Shown here piece after piece: positions 1 through 5,584 of a stretch of 9,004 nt of DNA. Each line of letters starts with the position of its first letter. Position 1 is the stretch's first letter. The DNA comes from an uncultured Ruminococcus sp. (GTDB lineage: Bacteria > Bacillota > Clostridia > Oscillospirales > CAG-272): NCBI GenBank assembly GCA_902783905.1, contig CACZSP010000140.1:1-9004 (forward strand). Direction: 5' to 3'. A program made the position numbers and the translations under genes. Under the pieces are notes generated by a model. That model was not told the DNA's origin. It made no database searches and worked only from the letters and a program-made list of their open reading frames with translations.

Positions 1-91
1 CAGGCGGTTTTTCAAGATTTCGACGTCATAACAGGCGCAAAAAGAGCCGTCAAGACGCGTGCGTCGAATTGTGCGGTATTGCCTTAAGTAT
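1..91. repeat. End of a putative inserted element (MITE-like) inside the sigma factor gene
   Basis: Positions 68-91 match 368-391 in 23 of 24 bases, in the same orientation and exactly 300 bp apart; the one difference is T at 80 against C at 380. The shared core is TGTGCGGTAT(T/C)GCCTTAAG. A CGCGTG at 56-61 is also shared with 357-362 after a 1-nt indel. To the left (1-55) the sequence is unlike the second copy and leaves the window. The sigma factor homology stops at the boundary near 88-91. I infer that this is one terminus of a small non-autonomous element; the other end and any transposase are outside the window. The left limit given is only the window edge. Confidence 0.5.
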
Positions 92-261
92 GCGTCGCTG
101 ACGCATTCTTTCGCGTCTTCGTCGTTCCCCAGTATATTATACGCGATGGTATACAAATACTTCCCGTATCTTGACGAGATCATAGATATCGCTTTTTCGT
201 CTCTTGAAAACAGCGCGTCAATTATCTCGCTGTCTGAAAATGCTTCGTGTTTTTTATTCAT
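1..261 (-). pseudogene. ECF-type RNA polymerase sigma factor, N-terminal fragment, apparently interrupted and cut by the window edge
   Basis: Read on the minus strand, an ATG at 261 opens a frame of 87 codons that runs off the left edge without a stop. Residues 1-58 look like region 2 of a clostridial ECF sigma factor: DSEIIDALFSRDEKAI, then SRYGKYLYTIAYNIL, then NDEDAKECVSDAYL. This region binds RNA polymerase core and the -10 element. A GGAG at 272-269 lies 7 nt before the ATG and supports this start. After DAYL the family expects a VWNxIPP-like stretch. Instead the frame reads RQYRTIRRTRLDG and further residues unlike any sigma factor. The switch falls where a repeat end shared with 368-391 begins, so I infer that an element has interrupted the gene. 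The frame stays open through the foreign sequence to the edge. The sigma identity of the first 58 residues is fairly sure; the disruption is inference. Sigma regions 3/4 are not visible. Confidence 0.62.
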
Positions 262-338
262 CAAACGTCTCCGAAAACTTCGCTTCACTCTTAAAGACAA
301 CAAAAATGCAAAAACCTACACCGTTTTTTCGGTTTTTT

Positions 339-391
339 AGGCAATACCGCACAAATCGCGTGTGCGGATTGTGCGGTATCGCCTTAAGTAT
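339..391. repeat. Short palindromic repeat element
   Basis: The left arm 339-356 (AGGCAATACCGCACAAAT) pairs with the right arm 368-384 (ATTGTGCGGTATCGCCT) with one unpaired base and one mismatch. They are separated by about 11 nt (GCGTGTGCG plus flanking bases). The right arm and its flank to 391 are nearly identical to 68-91. The element lies about 80-130 bp upstream of the sigma factor start codon, where that gene's promoter would be expected. A plausible reading is a miniature element whose two terminal inverted repeats almost touch. It has no coding capacity. Confidence 0.6.
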
Positions 392-719
392 TGCGGTTTC
401 CGTTTGTCCGGTATAATACATTTCAAAAAACCGTGTTTTCTAAAGTATACTTTATTTTACTCGGTTTTCCGGGTCTGTCAATATCGTCGCCCAAAATATT
501 CGACAAAAAGCACCGCGATGATACGAAAAGAGTGTTGATATGATACTTTGTGGTCAGGGCAACGGACAAAGATATTGATAATATCGAATTGAATACCATA
601 TCTGAAAAGTGGATAATATCAAATTGAAAACGGATTTTCAGAAAAACGCGCAAAAACTTCTTGAATTTCCCGGAAAAACGTGTAATTAAAGAAATAATGT
701 AATTACATAATTCTCCCTC
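392..719. other. AT-rich intergenic stretch with short repeats, no convincing gene
   Basis: About 330 bases, clearly more AT-rich than the genes to the right. A TATAAT at 412-417 has only a poor -35 candidate. The imperfect direct repeat GATAATATCnAATTGAAnAC occurs at 577-596 and 612-631, 35 bp apart, and the first copy overlaps the palindrome GATATT-GAT-AATATC (571-585). TGTAATTA occurs at 681-688 and again in the perfect palindrome TGTAATTACA (698-707), 17 bp apart. These could be regulator sites upstream of the operon or chance in AT-rich DNA. One plus-strand frame from 421 to about 627 is open except for a TGA at 541, and may be an eroded gene remnant; I do not recognise its sequence. Confidence 0.5.
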
Positions 720-772
720 AAAAATCCTCTTACGTCATCGGGAATCCGGTTGACCGCGGAGGATTTTTATTA
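720..772. terminator. Bidirectional intrinsic terminator upstream of the operon
   Basis: AAAAATCCTC (720-729) pairs perfectly with GAGGATTTTT (759-768). Inside, GTCA (734-737) pairs with TGAC (751-754), and CGG (739-741) with CCG (746-748) around a GAAT loop. A T-run follows the stem on both strands. It would insulate the operon from transcription coming from the left and stop leftward transcripts. Its right half contains the -35 box of the operon promoter. Confidence 0.72.
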
Positions 773-778
773 TATACT
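750..778 (+). promoter_or_regulatory. Sigma-A-like promoter of the dehydrogenase operon
   Basis: The -35 box TTGACC (750-755) and the -10 box TATACT (773-778) are separated by exactly 17 bp. The expected transcription start is near 785, giving a leader of about 50 nt before the first ATG at 839. This is the best-formed promoter I see in the window and it faces the first gene. Because the -35 lies in the arm of the terminator hairpin, the two signals are physically fused. No catabolite-control (cre) site was recognised. Confidence 0.72.
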
Positions 779-795
779 ATTCTCATAAATGCAAT

Positions 796-824
796 ACCGC
801 GGGCGGGTTTTCCATACCCGCGGT
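796..824 (+). promoter_or_regulatory. Leader hairpin just upstream of the first ribosome binding site
   Basis: ACCGCGGG (796-803) pairs perfectly with CCCGCGGT (817-824) around a 13-nt loop. It lies in the predicted 5' leader and ends two bases before the ribosome binding site AAAGGAAGGA (826-835) of the first gene. There is no T-run, so it is not a terminator. It may stabilise the mRNA 5' end or modulate ribosome access. It matches no riboswitch class that I recognise. Confidence 0.5.
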
Positions 825-838
825 GAAAGGAAGGACGA

Positions 839-1810
839 ATGTCTGTAATGCAATCGCGTGAGCGGGTCCTCGGGATGTACCGTAAGATGTATACCATACG
901 CGAGTACGAGGAGACCGTCAAGTATCTCTTTTTCGAGGGCATAATGCCCGGAACCATACACCAGAGCGCGGGCGAGGAGGCGTCGGCGGTGGGGATCATC
1001 TACGATCTGACCGATAAGGACGTCATCTTTTCGACCCACCGTCCGGCGGGTCACGATATCGCCAAGGGCGTTACTCTCCGCGCTATGATGTGCGAAATGT
1101 TCGGCAAGGCCGAGGGCTGCTGCCGCGGCAAGGGCGGAGCCATGCACACCGGCGATTTTTCGATCGGCGCTCCTCCGGCAAACGCCATAGTCGGGGGGAA
1201 CATTCCCATCGCGGCGGGAGCCGCGCTCGCATTTAAAATGAAAAAGCTTCCCCACGTAGCGGTATCTTTTATGGGCGACGGAGCCACCAACGAGGGCTCC
1301 TTCCACGAGGGTCTCAACTTTGCCGCCACCTGGAAGCTGCCCGTCATCTACGTCTGCGAGAACAATCTCTATTCGGCGAACACCTCGATCCGTCTGACCA
1401 CCCTTCTGGAAAACCCGGGAGCCGACCGCGGATCCGCCTACGGGATGCCCGGGATCGTCGCCGACGGCAACGACGTGCTTGCCGTCAACGAGGCGATGGC
1501 GGAAGCCCTTGCCAGAGCGAGATCGGGAGAGGGACCGACTATAATAGAGGTCAAGACCTACCGAAAGTACGGCCACTCGAGAAACGACGCCTGCGGCTAC
1601 CGTCCGAAGGAGGAGGAAGCGTGGTGGTTCGCCCGTGATCCGGTCAAATGCTTCCGCGAGAGACTGATTAACGAGAATATCGCATCGGACGAAGAACTCT
1701 CGGCGATCGAGGAAAAGATCACTGCCGAGATCGAAGAAGCCGTCGAATACGCAAAGAACGCCCCCTTCCCGGCGCTGGAGAGCGCCCTCGAGGACGTTTA
1801 CGCCGACTGA
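839..1810 (+). CDS. acoA: 2-oxoacid (pyruvate/acetoin-type) dehydrogenase E1 component, alpha subunit
   Basis: This is the alpha chain of the heterotetrameric thiamine diphosphate (ThDP)-dependent E1, which decarboxylates a 2-oxoacid such as pyruvate (or cleaves acetoin) and loads the acyl group onto the lipoyl arm of E2 in the cytoplasm. The 323 residues match the usual length of AcoA-type alpha subunits. The ThDP/Mg2+ motif runs from GDG (146-148) to NN (175-176), within FMGDGATNEGSFHEGLNF and VCENN. HRPAGH (67-72) is near the expected active-site HRxxGH segment. YGHSRND (244-250) matches the conserved loop equivalent to the phosphorylation loop of mammalian E1. The start is supported by AAAGGAAGGA at 826-835. 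It is the first gene after the promoter and 14 bases before the beta subunit gene. Substrate cannot be decided from sequence: pyruvate, acetoin and branched-chain 2-oxoacid E1s are all related. Family assignment is very secure; the symbol is by resemblance. Confidence 0.93.
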   Translation: MSVMQSRERVLGMYRKMYTIREYEETVKYLFFEGIMPGTIHQSAGEEASAVGIIYDLTDKDVIFSTHRPAGHDIAKGVTLRAMMCEMFGKAEGCCRGKGGAMHTGDFSIGAPPANAIVGGNIPIAAGAALAFKMKKLPHVAVSFMGDGATNEGSFHEGLNFAATWKLPVIYVCENNLYSANTSIRLTTLLENPGADRGSAYGMPGIVADGNDVLAVNEAMAEALARARSGEGPTIIEVKTYRKYGHSRNDACGYRPKEEEAWWFARDPVKCFRERLINENIASDEELSAIEEKITAEIEEAVEYAKNAPFPALESALEDVYAD

Positions 1811-1824
1811 AAGGAGAAAGAGTA

Positions 1825-2868
1825 ATGGCTGTTATGTCAATTGCCGACGCCCTGAAGGCGGCTATAGCCGAGGAAATGCGGCGCGACCCGAGCGTTTTCG
1901 TGCTCGGCGAGGATGAAGATATTCCCGGAGGTATGGGCGGCGCTTTCACCGTCACCAAGGGGATAGGAGACGAATTCGGAAGAATGGAGAACCGCGGCGG
2001 TACCGTCAGCGAAGGACGCTGCATCAACACGCCGATCTCCGAGATCGCGATCGCCGGACTCTGCGTCGGTTCGGCGATGTACGGAATGCGGCCGGTAGCC
2101 GATCTGCAGTACTGCGACTTTCTCTTCTGTATGATGGACCAGCTGGTCAATCAGGCGGCGAAGATGAGATATATGTCTGGCGGAACGCTGTCCGTCCCGA
2201 TGGTCATGAGATGTCCGACCGGAGCGACGAACCGCGGCGCGCAGCACGCGCAGAGCCCCGAGACCTACTTCGCGCACGTGCCCGGACTCAAAGTCGTCTG
2301 TCCGTCGACCGCCGCCGACGCCAAGGGAATGATGAAGACGGCGATCAGGGACAACAACCCCGTCATCTTCTTCGAGCACAAGCTGCTCTACGGCTCCAAG
2401 AGAAAAGAGGCCGGGGCGCTTAACCCGGCGGGCGAGGTTCCGGACGGAGATTATACCGTTCCCTTCGGGAAGGCCGCGATCAGGCGGGAAGGAAAGGATA
2501 TCACGATCGTCGCCAACCTTCTTATGAGCTACAAGGCCCAGGAGGCCGCTGCGGAGCTCGCTGAGGAGGGAATCGACTGCGAGATCATCGATCCCCGCTC
2601 CCTGCTTCCCTTCGATTACGGGACGGTTACCGAGTCTCTGAGAAAGACCGGCAAGCTGATGATCGTCCACGAGGACACATACAACTGCGGCTGGGGCGCG
2701 CAGCTCGCGTCCTGGATCGCCGAGCACGAGATATTCCTGCTCGACGCTCCGGTCGTCCGCGTTGCGGCGCTCGACACGCCGGTGCCCTTCTCACCGGTAC
2801 TTGAAAACTACGTGATACCGTCAAAGGACAGGATAAAGGAAGAGGCAAGGAAGCTGGCTGCGCTTTAA
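1825..2868 (+). CDS. acoB: 2-oxoacid (pyruvate/acetoin-type) dehydrogenase E1 component, beta subunit
   Basis: Partner of the alpha subunit; together they form the alpha2beta2 E1. The 347 residues are slightly longer than the roughly 325-340 common in the family. Landmarks in order: GEDEDIPGGMGGAF (28-41), matching the family's GEDVxxxGGxF; NTPISE (68-73), whose Glu73 should activate the ThDP aminopyrimidine; HAQSPETYFAHVPGL (141-155); FFEHKLLY (182-189); IIDPRSLLPFD (254-264), the start of the C-terminal transketolase domain; and HEDTYNCGWGAQ (282-293). A perfect AAGGAG (1811-1816) lies 8 nt before the ATG and directly after the alpha stop, so the two are expressed together. A small insertion around residues 53-66 (RMENRGGTVSEGRC) before the TPISE motif accounts for some of the extra length. 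A 187-base spacer filled with hairpins follows, unlike the tight joins elsewhere. Substrate remains open, as for the alpha subunit. Confidence 0.93.
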   Translation: MAVMSIADALKAAIAEEMRRDPSVFVLGEDEDIPGGMGGAFTVTKGIGDEFGRMENRGGTVSEGRCINTPISEIAIAGLCVGSAMYGMRPVADLQYCDFLFCMMDQLVNQAAKMRYMSGGTLSVPMVMRCPTGATNRGAQHAQSPETYFAHVPGLKVVCPSTAADAKGMMKTAIRDNNPVIFFEHKLLYGSKRKEAGALNPAGEVPDGDYTVPFGKAAIRREGKDITIVANLLMSYKAQEAAAELAEEGIDCEIIDPRSLLPFDYGTVTESLRKTGKLMIVHEDTYNCGWGAQLASWIAEHEIFLLDAPVVRVAALDTPVPFSPVLENYVIPSKDRIKEEARKLAAL

Positions 2869-2870
2869 TA

Positions 2871-2965
2871 GCGGCCGCTGCATTTATTATGCAGGCGAAG
2901 CCTGCAATTCGTGCCGCGTCAGCGGCAATTCATGCAGCGTAGCTGCAATTCATTAGGCTTCAGCC
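2871..2965. repeat. Array of small hairpins with AATTC spacers
   Basis: Four successive hairpins at a 21-22 bp period: GCAGGC-GAA-GCCTGC (2891-2905), GCCGC-GTCA-GCGGC (2913-2926), GCAGC-GTA-GCTGC (2934-2946) and GGCT-TC-AGCC (2956-2965). The first three are each followed by AATTC (2906-2910, 2927-2931, 2947-2951). The stems differ in sequence but each is self-complementary. They are preceded by the palindrome GCGGCCGC (2871-2878) and by TGCAT/ATGCA (2879-2893). It lies between E1 beta and the fucosidase gene, inside the operon. No T-run follows, so it should not act as an intrinsic terminator; an mRNA-processing or stability role, or a mobile repeat, is more likely. Confidence 0.7.
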
Positions 2966-2972
2966 GGTTTAA

Positions 2973-3025
2973 CCCTCATCCACCGCTTTCGCGGTCCCCC
3001 TTCCCCCGTCGGGGGAAGGCAGGGG
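2973..3025. repeat. Compound hairpin repeat of a type recalled from clostridial genomes
   Basis: Two hairpins lie within weakly pairing outer arms. ACCGC-TTTC-GCGGT spans 2982-2995, and CCTTCCCCC-GTC-GGGGGAAGG spans 2999-3019 with nine perfect GC-rich pairs. CCCT (2973-2976) can pair with AGGG (3021-3024) around both. The pattern CCCTCATCC, hairpin, CCTTCCCCC/GGGGGAAGG, AGGGGT resembles an abundant dispersed repeat I remember from Clostridia assemblies; that is recollection and was not searched. No T-run follows, so it is unlikely to terminate transcription before the fucosidase ribosome binding site at 3042. Confidence 0.6.
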
Positions 3026-3055
3026 TAAAGTGCGAAAATATGGAGGAGCAAAGCA

Positions 3056-4366
3056 ATGTACGAATTCAACCGTGAAGAATACGAAAAGCGGGTGAAGTGG
3101 TTCACCGAAGCCCGCTTCGGGATGTTCATACACTGGGGCGTTTACTCGATCCCCGCCCGTGGAGAGTGGGTTAAGAGCCGCGAGAAGATCCCGGATGAGA
3201 TCTACGACGGGTATTTCCGCGAATTCGAGGCAAAAGATTACGACCCCCGGAAGTGGGCGCGTCTGGCAAAAGAGGCGGGTATGAAATACGCCGTGCTGAC
3301 CGCAAAGCATCACGACGGTTTCTGCCTTTTCGACAGCGCGCTGACCGATTACAAATCGACGAACGCTCCCTGCGGCAGGGATCTGGTCAGGGAATATCTG
3401 GATGCCTTCCGCGCCGAAGGACTGCGGGTCGGGCTGTACTATTCGCTCCTCGACTGGCATCATCCGGACTATCCGCACGTTTCAGACAAGGTCCATCCCA
3501 TGCGGGGCAACCCGGATATGACCGACGAAGGGCGGGATTTCGACCGTTATCTCGATTATATGCACGGTCAGGTACGGGAACTCTGCACGAATTACGGCAA
3601 ACTGGATATCCTCTGGTTCGATTATTCATACGGGGAGATGCGCGGAGAAAAATGGCGGGCGTCCGAACTCGTCACCATGGTACGCGAACTCCAGCCGGGG
3701 ATACTGATCGACAACCGGCTGGAGGGCAGCGGCTCCGAGCAGGGCTCGCTGATGACGGGGGAACCGCTCCCCTATCACGGGGATTTCGCGTGTCCGGAGC
3801 AGATCATCCCGCCGCGCGGCCTCGTCGACAAAAAAGGAAGGCCGGTCGTCTGGGAATCCTGCGTGACGATGAACAACAACTGGGGCTTCTGCCTTTCCGA
3901 CAGAAAATTCAAGCCGGCCGGGATGCTTATCAAAAAACTGGTCGAATGCGTATCAAAGGGAGGAAATCTTCTTCTCAACGTGGGTCCCGACGCCCGGGGA
4001 AACATACCAGAGGAGGAGGAGAGGATACTGCGCAGGATCGGCGAGTGGATGAAGAAAAACGGCGAGTCTGTCTACCGCTGCGGGGCGTCCGGACTCAGCC
4101 GCCCGGACTGGGGCAGATACACCAGGAAGGACGACGGGACCCTTTACTGTCACGTTTTCGAAAACACCGTAGGGCCGCTTCCGCTGATCGGAGTCGGGCA
4201 GGAGGACGTTATTTCCGCCCGGGATCTCGCCACCGGCGCCGAACTGAAGCCGAAAGGCGGCTGGATGTGTTCCGACTATCCCGACGTCGCCTTCATTACC
4301 CTCGGAGACGACCCGGTACTTCCCGATCCCGACGATACGGTGATCAGGGTAACTCTTAAAAACTGA
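3056..4366 (+). CDS. GH29 alpha-L-fucosidase, cytoplasmic
   Basis: Glycoside hydrolase family 29 enzyme releasing L-fucose from fucosylated glycans by a retaining mechanism. The 436 residues cover a complete catalytic barrel (about 1-340) and a small C-terminal beta domain (about 345-436) with no carbohydrate-binding module. Landmarks: WFTEARFGMFIHWGVYS (15-31), KHHDGFCLFDS (84-94), DILWFDY (184-190), in which Asp189 is the predicted nucleophile, VVWESCVTMNNNWGF (264-278), and GGNLLLNVGPDARGNIP (302-318). The WESC..NNNWGF pattern and NVGPD with RG are GH29 hallmarks; Glu267 is a candidate acid/base but this is uncertain. The N-terminus starts directly with the catalytic domain and has no signal peptide, so it should act on imported fucosyl oligosaccharides. 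GGAGGAG (3042-3048), 7 nt before the ATG, supports the start. It lies between the E1 beta and E2 genes, with a hairpin array in front and only 20 bases before E2. No transporter, fucose isomerase or fuculokinase gene is in view. Confidence 0.9.
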   Translation: MYEFNREEYEKRVKWFTEARFGMFIHWGVYSIPARGEWVKSREKIPDEIYDGYFREFEAKDYDPRKWARLAKEAGMKYAVLTAKHHDGFCLFDSALTDYKSTNAPCGRDLVREYLDAFRAEGLRVGLYYSLLDWHHPDYPHVSDKVHPMRGNPDMTDEGRDFDRYLDYMHGQVRELCTNYGKLDILWFDYSYGEMRGEKWRASELVTMVRELQPGILIDNRLEGSGSEQGSLMTGEPLPYHGDFACPEQIIPPRGLVDKKGRPVVWESCVTMNNNWGFCLSDRKFKPAGMLIKKLVECVSKGGNLLLNVGPDARGNIPEEEERILRRIGEWMKKNGESVYRCGASGLSRPDWGRYTRKDDGTLYCHVFENTVGPLPLIGVGQEDVISARDLATGAELKPKGGWMCSDYPDVAFITLGDDPVLPDPDDTVIRVTLKN

Positions 4367-4386
4367 TAATTACCGCGAGGAAAAAG

Positions 4387-5583
4387 ATGCTGAAGAATAT
4401 AGTGATGCCCGCCGCAGGGCAGACCACCGACGCCGCGACCGTAGTGTCGATCAAGGCGGCTGTGGGAGATAAAGTCAAAAGAGGAGACGTGCTCCTCGAT
4501 GTCGAGACCGATAAAGCGACCCTGCCCATAGAAAGCGTGGCGTCGGGGTACGTCTGCAGGATATTCGTTGAGGAATACGAAAAGATCGACGCGGGCACCC
4601 TTCTTATGGCTATAGGCAGCCGGGAGGATCTTGAATCCGGCGCCGCGGATGCCGCTCCCGCCGCTTCCGCTCCCGCAGAGAAGGAAGCGGAAGAGGATGA
4701 TTTCGCTCCGGTGGACAGGCCGGCGCCCGCCGCCGTCCCCGTCTCCTCCGTCCCCGCGCCGGCAGCAGCCGCCGCCAAGGCGGAACGAACGGTCCTTGCT
4801 ATGCCGAACGCAAAGCGGGCGGCGGAGGAACTCGGAGTGAAACTCGAAGAGGTGACCGCCTCCAACGGCTCCTTCCTGACGCGTGCGGACGTTGAAAAAC
4901 ACGCCTCCGCCAAAGCCGAGGAAAAAGTCGTTCCCACGTCGGTCATGCGTGACGCGCTTGCGGGAAAACTCCGGAAGACCTCGGTGCCGGTACAGACGGT
5001 GACAAGAGAGGTCAGAGCCGGGACCGCTCTCGGGATCTGCGCAAAGGTCGGAGAGAGAAACGGCGTCGGCGTGACTCCCGGCGATCTTATGATGCTGGCG
5101 CTGTCCCGGCTTTGCGACCGCTTCCCGCTGCTTACTGCACAGTACAGGGGCGGAAAACTCGTTCCGACGGACGGCTGTTCCTTCGCCCTCGCCTATACGG
5201 GGCTTAACGGGACTGTCTCCGCTCTGGTAACGGGTATCGAAAAGATGGGGCTTTCGGCGCTCGCATCCGCCAACAGGAAAAACGCCGGAGCGCTGGAAAC
5301 GGGAGACTTATCCTGCGCCGGAAGCGGAAGCCTGACGGTCTACGATCTTTCCGCCTCCGGAGCCGACTCTTTTATTCCGACCGTTTCGACTCCCGAACTT
5401 GCAGCTTTCGGTATCGGAAGGATACGCCGCGCTCCGGTCGTCCGTGAAGACGGGACGACGGAGGTCGCCGAAGTCTTTACCGTTTCTCTGTCTTACGACG
5501 CCGGATTCATCGATCCTCCGGTCGCCGCCGAGCTGATCTCACAGCTTGCCGGACTTATTGAAGAGCCGGGGCTTATGCTTTGA
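4387..5583 (+). CDS. 2-oxoacid dehydrogenase E2 (dihydrolipoamide acyltransferase-like), catalytic motif degenerate
   Basis: E2 forms the core of the complex and carries the acyl group from E1 to CoA on a lipoyl arm. Domains in 398 residues: one lipoyl domain (1-78), with Lys43 in VETDKAT as the lipoylation site; an Ala/Pro/Glu-rich linker (about 82-135); a peripheral subunit-binding domain (137-172: MPNAKRAAEELGVKLEEV then FLTRADVEKH); and a core domain (about 183-398) ending AELISQLAGLIEEPGLML as in other E2s. Two anomalies stand out. Where active E2s have DHRVVDG, this one has DAGFIDPP (371-378): the catalytic His is Ala372 and the Gly is Pro377, while Asp376 is kept. The G(R)(I/V) arginine of the binding domain also looks replaced by Phe163. 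The reading frame is intact around both sites, with no sign of a frameshift. GAGG (4377-4380) lies 6 nt upstream of the ATG. The position between E1 and E3 fixes its role as E2; acyltransferase activity is doubtful. Confidence 0.88.
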   Translation: MLKNIVMPAAGQTTDAATVVSIKAAVGDKVKRGDVLLDVETDKATLPIESVASGYVCRIFVEEYEKIDAGTLLMAIGSREDLESGAADAAPAASAPAEKEAEEDDFAPVDRPAPAAVPVSSVPAPAAAAAKAERTVLAMPNAKRAAEELGVKLEEVTASNGSFLTRADVEKHASAKAEEKVVPTSVMRDALAGKLRKTSVPVQTVTREVRAGTALGICAKVGERNGVGVTPGDLMMLALSRLCDRFPLLTAQYRGGKLVPTDGCSFALAYTGLNGTVSALVTGIEKMGLSALASANRKNAGALETGDLSCAGSGSLTVYDLSASGADSFIPTVSTPELAAFGIGRIRRAPVVREDGTTEVAEVFTVSLSYDAGFIDPPVAAELISQLAGLIEEPGLML

Positions 5584-5584
5584 T

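Noticed and set aside
59..340. Plus-strand frame of 93 codons near the left end
   Set aside because: It is antisense to the sigma factor fragment, whose minus-strand translation is clearly family-like and has a good ribosome binding site.
423..653. Minus-strand frame of 76 codons in the AT-rich spacer
   Set aside because: Needs a TTG start with poor ribosome binding site, has no recognisable domain, and lies opposite another partly open frame.
780..838. Riboswitch in the leader of the operon
   Set aside because: The leader is only about 50 nt with one simple hairpin and no conserved core that I recognise.
770..1576. Long minus-strand open frame of 268 codons opposite E1 alpha
   Set aside because: Antisense shadow of a GC-rich gene; its protein is Arg/Gly/Val-rich with no family resemblance, while the plus strand encodes a clear E1 alpha.
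2871..3025. CRISPR array or intrinsic terminator between E1 beta and the fucosidase
   Set aside because: Units are self-complementary and differ from each other while the spacers are constant and 5 bases long, the reverse of a CRISPR; no T-run follows any stem.
3253..4359. Plus-strand open frame of 368 codons inside the fucosidase gene in another frame
   Set aside because: Arg-rich composition typical of a shifted frame of GC-rich coding DNA; the GH29 frame has all catalytic landmarks.
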